Assembly: GCA_043228905.1 (NCBI GenBank)
Contig: JBHGNT010000006.1
Location: 7,316,001 to 7,380,000, forward strand
Length of the DNA: 64,000 nucleotides
Direction of reading: 5' to 3'
From: Azolla caroliniana
Lineage: Eukaryota; Polypodiophyta
Below, one piece after another: positions 55,481 through 64,000 of this stretch (position 1 is its first letter; each line of letters begins with the position of its first letter). The translations under genes and the position numbers were made by a program. The notes beneath the pieces were generated by a model. It was given only the letters and a program-made list of their open reading frames with translations, searched no databases and was not told the DNA's origin.

Positions 55481-56267
55481 CATACATGTGACACCTGTTG
55501 TCGAGCCAAAATGCCCAAGCATCATCCTTATGGCTTGTTACAACCATTACTGCCTCCAACCAAGCCATGGCAATCTATTTCTATGGATTTCATTATGGAT
55601 CTGTCACCTTCAAAAGGATTTGATACTATTTTAACAGTAGTGGATTGATTTACCAATATATCATGTGTAAAGAGCATTAGTAGTCAAGAAACCACATATA
55701 TCATTATGTGTGAAGTGTTTCACCATCATGGTCTTCCAAAGGATATAATTACCGATCGTGGTCCTCAATTTATCTCTCACTTTTGGAAGCACCTATGGGC
55801 AAGCCTCAAAATCTCCTGCAAACTCTCTTCGGCTTATCATCCACAAACTGACGAACAAAATAGAGTGCACGAATCAAACGCTCGAGCAGTATCTTCAATG
55901 CTTCATCAGTTATCAACAAGATGATTGGAGTAATATTTTACATATTGCTGAGTTTGCATACAATAACACGATACACTCTTCTACCAAGGTTACACCTTTC
56001 TTTGCTTACACCGACAACCATCCTCGATGGTGTATCTTGGATCTTCCTAAGGTCGCATGAAACCCTAGTGCTGAGCATCACCGTCATCGACTACACCGAA
56101 TCCAATTAGCGTTATTTGATTGGGTAGGTTATCCTCCGAGTGATCGCACATGGGAACTCGTCAATAATGTTTCTAATGCTCAAGCTCTTTTCGATGAGCT
56201 CCATCACCGCTATCCAAACAAACTGGGCCCTACATTGTTAACGCCACCTTCCACTCGTCGTTCTTGA
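55481..56267 (+). pseudogene. E Pol, integrase and chromodomain end
   Basis: HTCDTCCRAKMPKHHPYGLL, SMDFIMDLSPSKGFDTILTV, TDRGPQFISHFWKHLWASLK and LEQYLQCFISYQQDDWSNIL, then LFDWVGYPPSDRTWELVNNV and SNAQALF (chromodomain), ending at TGA 56265-56267. Stops near 55647 and 56058 and a deletion between the integrase and chromodomain (near 56105) make it dead. Confidence 0.88.
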
Positions 56268-56278
56268 AGGGGAGATAA

Positions 56279-56728
56279 TGTCATGAATACATAAACATGA
56301 TGGCTTCACCTGGGCTCGAACCCAAGACCTTGTAATACATAGTCAAGAACCTAACCATTAACATAGTCTATGATCATATGAGATAATAAAAGGTACTTCT
56401 TGTAATATACTGATTATTGTAAATACTCTGGAACATTCTAGAACATTCTAGAATATCCAAGAACATCTTAGAATATTCTAGGTCTAGAACATTCTAGAAC
56501 ATTCTAGAACATTATAGAAATCTCTAGGCTATTCTATAGGAACCTATAAATATAGACATACAATTCTTCTCAAACCAATTCGAATCAACACTAGTCTTAA
56601 GCTCTATCTTGTATCCATTTTCATTCGATCATAATACATTCATTCTTCTCTTATCACTTCATTCCTCTCTTCTTGTGATCTCTTTACATCTTTCTTCTGC
56701 AACTCTATCTTTTTTCTCGGTTCTGACA
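56279..56728 (+). repeat. 3' LTR of E (450 bp)
   Basis: TGTCA...TGACA; 20 bp longer than the 5' copy because of extra GAACATTCTA units near 56430-56515. Followed by CCTTT. Confidence 0.9.
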
Positions 56729-56733
56729 CCTTT

Positions 56734-57120
56734 TTGTGAAGGTTTGATCCAATTCATAGTCCATGCCATGTTGCAATGCATGATTTAACATATCACATAT
56801 CTGTGCATGTGTTTTTTCCCTCGTGCATTTGAGCATTTAAGCCTTTATAGATTGAAAATGGCTTGTCGTTGAGAGGTTAATTTCTTAAGACCTATACATA
56901 CATCTTCTATCATAAAGAAGGGAGGCATATGTGGAAGAGAACCATTACACCATAATCTTTCCGGAAATTAATAGCTCCTAAAAATTCTTGTAATATGTCG
57001 ATAGGTTCATAAAGAGTTAAGTCACCATAACTTTCAACACATTTTCCCTTTAAATTTCCCTAGAATTAAGTGCATCCATGTGCTTTTCGCTTGTGTTTCG
57101 AGAAATTGTTGAGTAACCTC
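56734..57120 (-). pseudogene. LINE remnant, right of element E
   Basis: The minus strand reads ICDMLNHALQHGMDYELDQT next to the E junction and would join GRDVTVIGLSQS at 42720. It is the upstream part of the RT of the same old LINE. From about 57120 to 57812 only AT-rich sequence and a GA run (57142-57166) are seen. Confidence 0.5.
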
Positions 57121-57812
57121 CCATATTCTTCTCTTCATTTGAATAGAGAGAGAGAGAGAGAGAGAGGTCCTTTTTGAATTATGCAGAAAGTACCTCTTGT
57201 CTAAATATGCCAAGATTTTGGAGCACCATTAGAAAGTAGACACCTGCTCTACCACCACCCTATATGTACCCAAATTCAAATGATCAATGATAAATTGAAA
57301 ATCTTAGCAAACTTTTTGAAGTTACCAAGGAGGACCAACGATGTATCTCCAATGATATTGGTTCAATCATTGAGATTGAACCACTCTAGGAGTGTTTGTT
57401 TCTCTTTGTGAATTAATTGTCATTTGTCGAACACTTTCTCCTCCTTGACCAATTAAAAAGTGAACCTTCTTAGATAGTTCTCGACACGCTTTATGTTTTG
57501 GCACAATTTGGTGCATATGTTTTTTGTCTTTAATTTTGTTGTAATTTCAATGACTCACGGAGACTACACCTTACCATCTGCAAATTGTGTTTTCTATGGG
57601 CTTTTTGGAAACAATGTGAACTAGTTTATAAGGTCAGGTTTAGGTTCTTGCAATACTTGCAACTTTTCTAGTGTTAGGATTAGTACTTTACAATTAGATC
57701 CCACACCAAATTGGTTGGATTTTATGCACATCTAATGCAAAGCCCTTTTTTTATGGAGACACATATGTACACACACATCACACCCTTATGATATTTGTTG
57801 ATAATTGTTTCT

Positions 57813-57832
57813 TAATGTCTTTGATCTTTTTT
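57813..57832 (+). repeat. Target-site duplication of the L1 LINE, left copy
   Basis: TAATGTCTTTGATCTTTTTT, identical to 60335-60354. A T run (57833-57851, the poly-A tail of the minus-strand LINE) follows. Confidence 0.9.
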
Positions 57833-60334
57833 TTTTTTTTTTTTTTTTTTTCCGGGAAAAATATCCTTTCATTAGTTATGAACAACATTACAAAAAATTG
57901 ACGTACCATCAAGCTACCATTGATCTGGTGCATTCTTCCTTAGGTCCCATCCCTCAACACTCCACCACTCCTTAACCAAGTTATGTGATTGGTGGTGGGA
58001 ACAACCATACTGGTGGCGCGAAGCACCATTTAGGTCTTGAATTTTGTATTGTGAGAAAAGGGGTCTTCTTCCAATAGACAATAAATTCGAGACGTTGCAA
58101 CACTGCAACATCTGTCTCACCTTTAATATCCTCATACTGTCCTTTCAAGGTATGTACCATCTCCATCCAGACATTCCGTGTACTTTCCACTGGATGAATA
58201 GTAGTATTACCAAACACCTTAGAACACCTAGCAGTCCAAATAAACCACATTGTGGTGGTGCATAGTAGCTCCCATACCTCTTGCATTGTCTTTAACATGT
58301 AAGGAGCCTCCATTTGACTTTGTTGCACCGCCATTATCCTTCCTCTTTGAATTCTAATAATCGTGTCATTTGGGCATGCATCATATGGCCACACCACTTG
58401 TGCCACTGTGGCCCATACTACCATACCCCACGAAAAACTGCAATCCCTAAACATAAAGGCAAGAACTCGGAACACTCGCCTCCAAACTTGCTGTGCAGCA
58501 TGACATTCCCACAAGCAATGTTTCAATGTCTCCATCTGACAACAACAATAGATGCATGCGGTCGGTGCAGCTGATTGTTGCAACCATTGGCCAATTGGCA
58601 ATGCTCTATGTATTACTAACCATTGGAAGACATTTATTTTCATATCTTGCTTCCTTTTCCATAATGTTCCCCAAAACTTTGTTAGGAATTCTGATGTGAT
58701 CCCTTGGTGGTTCCAAAATTGACTAGCTCGTGGTGTAGTCCTACGTTGAGCTGCCAAAATGTGTCGTCCCATCTTAACTGAATACTGGAAAAAACCATAC
58801 CTTTTTCCCATACGATCAAACGGATCTTTCCACCAAAATTCTCCCGGATCCCATTGCAACCTTATCAAAGGTTTCTTTTCAAAAACTCTCAGTTTCCAAT
58901 GCTCCTTGACCGCCTCAACTTGTGGGTCGATGAGCCACTTAGATCCGTCATAAGCAAGGACCCTTATTTTAGAAAATGTAGCATATTGCAAGATCTCTGT
59001 TTGTATCGTTGCACTACTTATACTGCCATCTTCCTCCACCTCATAGTCTTGACATCGTCCGCAAGACAAATGTCCCCTTACCCCCACTAGCACTTGAAGC
59101 CTCGTAAATGCTCCTTCCCACTTGGGAGGGTTAAAGGACCATATCGTAACGTCAGAGTGCCCCAAAACTGACTGCACTTGGTCCCACATAATCAGCCCCC
59201 CTCTCAAGGAAGACAAGAATTCTGATCTGTCATTTATATTCAGAGTATGAAATGATTTCCATGCATCAACGGACGCTCCTGGCCCTACATCGAGCTTGGC
59301 CCAATCCAATCGCGTTCGGGACCCCAACATGTGCCCTGATGGCAAACGCATATTCGGATTCCACACTAAGTTTTGTCTCAAGTATTCGTCCTCACATGTT
59401 GGTACACCATGTTCCAACCCTTTATGTACATGCTCCCATGCTCGTAGAAGACCATTAAAAAATTTGTCTTCCCAATTCCTAGACATAACATGTTTCTTGT
59501 CTGGTATAAAAATCCACCTTATGCTATCAGCCCATAATCCACCCATCGACGGAGCACAACTATACAATCTTTGCATAAGTAATTGCTTCCAAGGAGCATG
59601 TCCTGGTAAAAGGCCACGAATTATTAGTTTTGCTAACAAGGCCATGCATTGGTCTAATGGATCTATAATCCCCAAACCACCGTATTGTTTTGGGGTTATC
59701 AATGTACTCCAAGCCACCTTCGCTCTTACATGACTCTTATCTTCCCCAGCCCATATAAAATTCCTAACCAGCCTTCGAATTTGTCCAATGCACGATTTTG
59801 AAAAGATCCAAGATGAGGCTATATACCACACCGTAGATAGTAGCACATGGTTGGCAATTATCACTCTACCGGCCAAAGATAGTTTAGCATGACTCCACAA
59901 GAATAATTTTTTCCTCAAAGTTAATAGTAATGGTGCAGCATGTAATTCTGGAATCAAATCAATCCCAACCTGCACTCCAAGATATCGAACCGCAACTCCT
60001 CTTTGAGTCCATTGGAAAGTATGATGCGGTGCCCAACAAGGCGGCGGCTCCTTGCTTACCCAAAATGCAACAGTTTTCTCCCAATTTAACTTAGCTCCAG
60101 ACGCTATACAAAACTGTTTTTGTTCGCCAAGGATGTCCACTTGCACCATTTTTGTTCCTTCTGTTTGCGGAAGCAATGCATGCATTTATATCATCACAAT
60201 CTATAGGCTTGCGTGGTTTGGCAATGCCAATGCATGGACAAGATATATTGGACTCGGAATTTGCAGATGACACTGCATTATATGTGGATGGGACTCTAAC
60301 GAATTTGCAACAAGTACAAGGGGCTTTGTCACAG
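57833..60334 (-). mobile_element. L1-type LINE with 5' inversion, truncated
   Basis: Poly-A tail at 57833-57851 on the minus strand, 20-bp target duplications, and a body of 2.5 kb. 57852 to about 60118 is minus strand; about 60119-60334 is inverted (plus strand). The two pieces were contiguous in the parent RT. The family is the plant L1 type with a zf-RVT domain. Confidence 0.92.
57981..60118 (-). CDS. LINE ORF2 C-terminal part: RT thumb and zf-RVT
   Basis: Open to TAG 57981. From the inversion point: KQFCIASGAKLNWEKTVAFW, VAVRYLGVQVGIDLIP, LSLAGRVIIANHVLLSTVWY, FIWAGEDKSHVRAKVAWSTL and YGGLGIIDP (RT distal part), then the zinc-binding RVT domain (FQWLVIHRALPIGQWLQ, ACIYCCCQMETLKHCLWECH) and WELLCTTTMWFIWTARCSKV. 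About 710 residues with no stop, hence a young copy. RT catalytic residues are in the inverted piece, so it cannot act alone. Confidence 0.9.
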
Positions 60335-60336
60335 TA
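60119..60336 (+). pseudogene. Inverted piece of LINE ORF2 (RT core)
   Basis: Plus strand encodes VRQGCPLAPFLFLLFAEAMH and DILDSEFADDTALYVDGTLT (catalytic FADD) and ends LQQVQGALSQ at the target duplication. This is the RT segment that directly precedes FCIASGAKLNW in the parent. Confidence 0.92.
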
Positions 60337-60354
60337 ATGTCTTTGATCTTTTTT
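60335..60354 (+). repeat. Target-site duplication of the L1 LINE, right copy
   Basis: Identical to 57813-57832. Confidence 0.9.
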
Positions 60355-60479
60355 GGGGCTGTGTTGCAATTTGTTGGGGTTTGAAAAATGGATCTTTGAT
60401 GGGGGGTTGGGAATGGGGGCACCCCTAGGGCCTACATACATGCCATTGACTATATAGTTGGTCTGAACAATGCATCTCA

Positions 60480-60929
60480 TGATGCGTATAGATTCTAGAA
60501 GTCAAAAAAACGTGACAAACATGATTGAGGATGACTAGGAAGAAGGATAACATGGGCTCCATCTAGACAAAAACATAAACAAGAGGCACAAGTGGGTGGG
60601 CATCACATACACACTTTTAACAATGCTCTAGGGTTCTAACACATGCAAAGTCTCAACCTACAAACACGTATATAAGATAGCAATACAAAAAATAGATACA
60701 GAGGTAGGAATACATACTCAAAACATGAGATATGAATACATACTCAAATACATGAGGGGAATACACAGGCACGCATGCACGGATACAAGATTCAAATACA
60801 TATTGAGACCCATACATAAATAGGGATACACACACTAGGACATGAACACACAAACACAGGCCACAACCAAAATATAGATACAATGCATAGATGCATGTAT
60901 TCAGACTCACATACAATCTACAAATATAT

Positions 60930-60968
<39 letters not shown>

Positions 60969-61640
60969 CAAATGCATACATGCACATACAAATGACTTGC
61001 ACGTATATATACTCGGACTTTGTTACAAGATACAAATATGGGGATGCCACACATATACATACATGGACTCCAGACGCACAAATACATAGACCCACCCCAC
61101 ACATGCACACATACCACACACACACACATATACATACATACCACAAACATGTAAATGCATACATACATACATACATACATACCACAAATATGTAAATGCA
61201 TACATACATAATACTCCAATACATACATACATGGACATAATAACAGTGAGAACTCTCCGACAGAAGGCCCACTCATACATAGGAACCCCACCCGCCACAT
61301 ACACATACAAAGACCCACAAACGTTATTTTTGCAAAAAGAGAAAAAGAAAAAAGAAAAAAGAAAAATTGAAGAACAGAAAACAAATAACAAATAACAAAT
61401 AAAAACGAAAAACGAAAAAGAAAAATCGAAAAAACGAAAAATGAAGAACAACAAATCGAAAAACAAAAAACAAAACCGAAAAAAGGGAGAAAAAGAAAAA
61501 CGAAAAAAGGGAGAAAAATCGAAAAATCAAAAAACAGAGAACGAAAAACAAAAAGCGAAAAAGAGAAAAGAAAAAAGCAAAAACGAAAAAGGAACAGAAA
61601 GCAAAACAAAACAAAAAATGGAAAATGGGAAAAGAGAAAA
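60480..61640. repeat. Low-complexity region: ACAT/ATAC, GA and purine repeats
   Basis: CATA-rich repeats with GA run 60932-60962, CATACATACATAC runs near 61155-61215, and an A/G-rich stretch 61330-61640 made of GAAAAA, ACAAAT and CGAAAAA units. A long minus-strand frame through it is Phe/Ser/Cys-rich and not a gene. Confidence 0.85.
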
Positions 61641-61644
61641 AGAA

Positions 61645-62475
61645 CCCACTCTCTCTCTCTGTCTCTGTCTCTATTTGTCTCTAATCTCGCCCTCGCCCGG
61701 CTCTCTCCAATGGCTTCTTCCTCTGCGCATCCATCCATCCTACCGATCATCTCATTCATTCATTCTTTTTTCCCAACCGAGCAGTAAGTAAGTAAGATCT
61801 GATCTCGATCTGATCTCGATCTCGATCTGATTCATTTCTATCCATCCTCCCTCCCTCCCTCCCCTGCACGAACTCGGAGATCGTTTCCTTCGGCTTCCCT
61901 GTTTACAGATCGGATCTTTTCAAGCAGTTTCCTGTGCAGAATTCCTGTTTCTTTCTGGTACGTTTCGCATTTCTGGATCCGCTTCCTTTCCGGTTTGATA
62001 TCATTCTTCTTCTTCTTCTTCTTCGTCGTCGTCGTTTCCCCGACTATTCGCTTTGAGGTCAGATTTAGGGTTCAGTTGACTGCTTCTTTTGACATCAGAT
62101 TTAGGCTTTTACAGGAAAACCTCATTCTGAGGCTCGATTTAGGGTTTCTCAGGCATTTCTGTTGAGGTTGGAAGTAGGGTTGCCGACAATAGCTATTGAA
62201 AAAATTTGTTCTTGATATCAGAGTAAAGAAAGACTTTCATCGGGGCTAATCTTAGGTGAGCTCTTTTTCTCTCATTTCTGTCGCATCATCTAGAGGCATT
62301 TAATCACGAGGAAAACCTCGTGATATCTGAAACGCTCGGATGTTTCTCGCAAAATTTCTCTGCACAGCTAGGCTTTCCTTTCCTAGTAAGTGGCCGACTT
62401 TCATCTATGGTTAAGAGTTAGGGTTTTCCAGACGGTTCATTTAAGGTCGGATTTAGGGTTCTGATAATGTCCGTG

Positions 62476-62553
<78 letters not shown>

Positions 62554-64000
62554 CTCTGATGTTGATATTATCTGTTTAAAAATTCTAAACAGACCGGACT
62601 TGATTCTAGTATTTCTTTATCTCCGTGAGACAGATTGAACTTTCATTCAGGATTTGTGAGACAGATCTGTGTTTCAAAATACGATTTTTTTATATTTTTT
62701 TTTGCTCTCTTTTTGGGAAATAGTCTGAACTTGATTTAAGGTTTTCTTAGAACGTTTGTTCGAAATTATGTTAGTTCCTCTCTCTCTCGTTTGGAGATAG
62801 AATGACCTTTAATTCATGCCTTCAAAGTCTTCATAAAAGATTTTATTTCTCTGTCTGATATAGTCTGAACTTGATTCTAGCGTCTCCCAGAATATATATT
62901 TCAATATTTGTTTGTTTATCTCTTTCCCTGAAACAGACTGAAAGAAGCTTTTCATTGTGGCTAGCTTTGTTCGTGTTATTCCCTCCGCTTTTCTATTTCT
63001 TCATCAAGAAGCATGGAATTTGAATGAAAACGTGAAGTTTGAACATCACTACATCGCCATATTTTTCTGTACATTTGATTACTTTGAAGGCAACTTATCC
63101 TTCATTCATTCTTTCTTTTTCTGTTTTTCCTTTCTTCATCTGTATATCTTTCTTGTAAAGGAATTAACTTTCTTTGCTTGATGCTGTCTGCAAAAAAATT
63201 GTTTCAAGGCAAAGAATTGATAACAGTTTCTTTAGGTCATTTTTGGCCTCTTAAAAATACGTTAATGTATCTTTCTTTCTTTAGCCATTTACAGTCACTT
63301 TGAGATTCTGAGTTAGAAACACCATACCACTCATTAAAGAGTATTATTCGTTTGACTGTGAGGAATCCTCATACTTTTCTGTTTACAGTTTGAAATCTTT
63401 GTTTGTCTGCTCATTTGTTCTCTTTCTGTTAATGCACAAAAAGAGAGATAAGAAAGAAAGAAATATGAGAGCTCTTTTCATTTTTATTTTTTTAAAAACG
63501 AAAAAGACAGACAAAAGATGATCCTTTCGCAGGTTTTTATAATTGTTTTATTTTTCTTTAGTGCAGAAACTCAGTTATGTCTTCCTATATTGATGTTGTT
63601 TTTGCAGATATAGCACATTTCTCAAATATGCGAACAACAGAATGGAGATATTATTCATCTATCCTGCCTATTCCTAATATTTCTTAATATCAATATACTG
63701 CTTTTCTGGTCATCAGAAAAAGAATACTCTCACTGATTCTTGATATTCCATAATAAATACACACCTTTTCTGCTTATCTGAAAGCACATCAATCAATTTG
63801 GTAGCATATTAATCAAGGTTGCAACAAAATCTCACTTCAGTTATTTTGATAGATCTCGGTATTCATATACTCATATTCCCCTCACCTGAAAGTGGTTCAC
63901 ATGTAAATCAAGGTTTTGAACAAAATTTCCAACCAATTCTTGGTAGATAATAATCGACAAACTGCTTTGTTTTGAAAGCATATAAGCCACGGGTTTAAGT
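61645..64000 (+). other. Possible 5' leader and first intron of a plant gene
   Basis: A CT-rich leader-like block (61648-61720, CTCTCTCTCTGTCTCTGTC) follows purine-rich sequence, then ATGGCTTCTTCCTCTGCGCA (61709) opens only 26 codons. Donor-like CTG/GTACGTTTC lies near 61958, and TTC/GTC triplets near 62007-62036. From 62100 on the sequence is T-rich without long frames, as in a long leader intron. No coding exon could be assigned before the window ends. Confidence 0.35.
62480..62547 (+). repeat. CT microsatellite (about 34 units)
   Basis: Uninterrupted TC repeat of 68 bp followed by TTTCTTTCTCTG. Confidence 0.95.

Larger units (their letters stand above)
42721..56728 (+). mobile_element. 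E: second chromovirus, decayed, host of D and F
   Basis: Two LTRs (42721-43150, 56279-56728) and a CCTTT duplication. Internal sequence is gag, protease, RT, RNase H, integrase and chromodomain of the Gypsy1 family, broken by many stops and by insertions D (46346-50956) and F (51422-55475). Without them the element would be about 5.3 kb. Confidence 0.93.

Noticed and set aside
60653-61759. 368-codon minus-strand frame, Phe/Cys/Tyr-rich
   Set aside because: It follows CATA, GA and GAAAAA simple repeats on the opposite strand and has no domain-like composition.
1-64000. tRNA, rRNA, snRNA genes or organelle DNA inserts
   Set aside because: No recognisable cloverleaf with A and B boxes, rRNA core or plastid gene was seen by eye; only primer sites complementary to tRNA ends were found.

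Overview
The window is eukaryotic nuclear DNA from a plant or plant-like (streptophyte) genome with a very high transposon load. The evidence is a chromodomain Ty3/Gypsy element, a Copia element primed by initiator tRNA-Met (TGGTATCAGAGC), a zinc-finger-RT plant-type L1 LINE, GT-AG introns and TATA boxes of plant LTR type. No conserved single-copy host gene, rRNA or tRNA gene was found. The species cannot be named from this sequence; the Gypsy family called B/C below (RT box FLDD, protease DHG) is unlike the common seed-plant Gypsy lineages, so a non-seed plant or alga is possible, but that is inference.

Layout. 1-4105: 3' part of a chromovirus (Gypsy1) with an intact 1190-codon pol and its 3' LTR. 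It sits in B1, a minus-strand Gypsy element (4106-20534) that is also split by T, an 11.9-kb DNA transposon at 4297-16200. B1 sits in C, a plus-strand Gypsy remnant (20535-21865 and 28904-29379). The 3' LTR of C is in turn split by B2, a nearly complete minus-strand Gypsy element (21866-28903). 29380-34425: decayed sequence with fragments of a B/C-type integrase, a Copia element and a chromovirus. 34426-40520: a young Copia element (two LTRs of 648 bp, about two differences by eye) whose gag was split by a retroposed piece of a spliced cellular gene. 40521-42720: chromovirus and LINE remnants. 42721-56728: a decayed second chromovirus (E) carrying two non-autonomous Gypsy insertions, D (46346-50956) and F (51422-55475), each holding a foreign solo LTR. 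57833-60334: an L1 LINE with a textbook 5' inversion and a 20-bp target duplication. 60355-64000: simple repeats, then CT-rich sequence that may be the 5' end of a gene leaving the window.

The most unusual object is transposon T. It has 24-bp terminal inverted repeats and a GTTA (or TTA) duplication, confirmed against the uninterrupted B2 copy. It carries three genes: a two-exon plus-strand DDE-type transposase (863 aa); a five-exon minus-strand gene for a 574-aa RING-like finger protein, all exon phases of which fit; and a minus-strand protein of about 376 aa with a degenerate FCP1/HAD phosphatase-like domain. The large introns of the first two genes are filled with arrays of the perfect palindrome TAGCTAATTAGCTA, which also occurs just inside both ends of the element. 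Gene content, convergent layout and palindromic arrays together suggest an undescribed, cargo-bearing DNA transposon.

Two probable translational frameshift signals are each conserved in two copies: GTTAAAC before the gag stop in the chromoviruses, and a five-U run on the stop codon between pro and pol in the B family.
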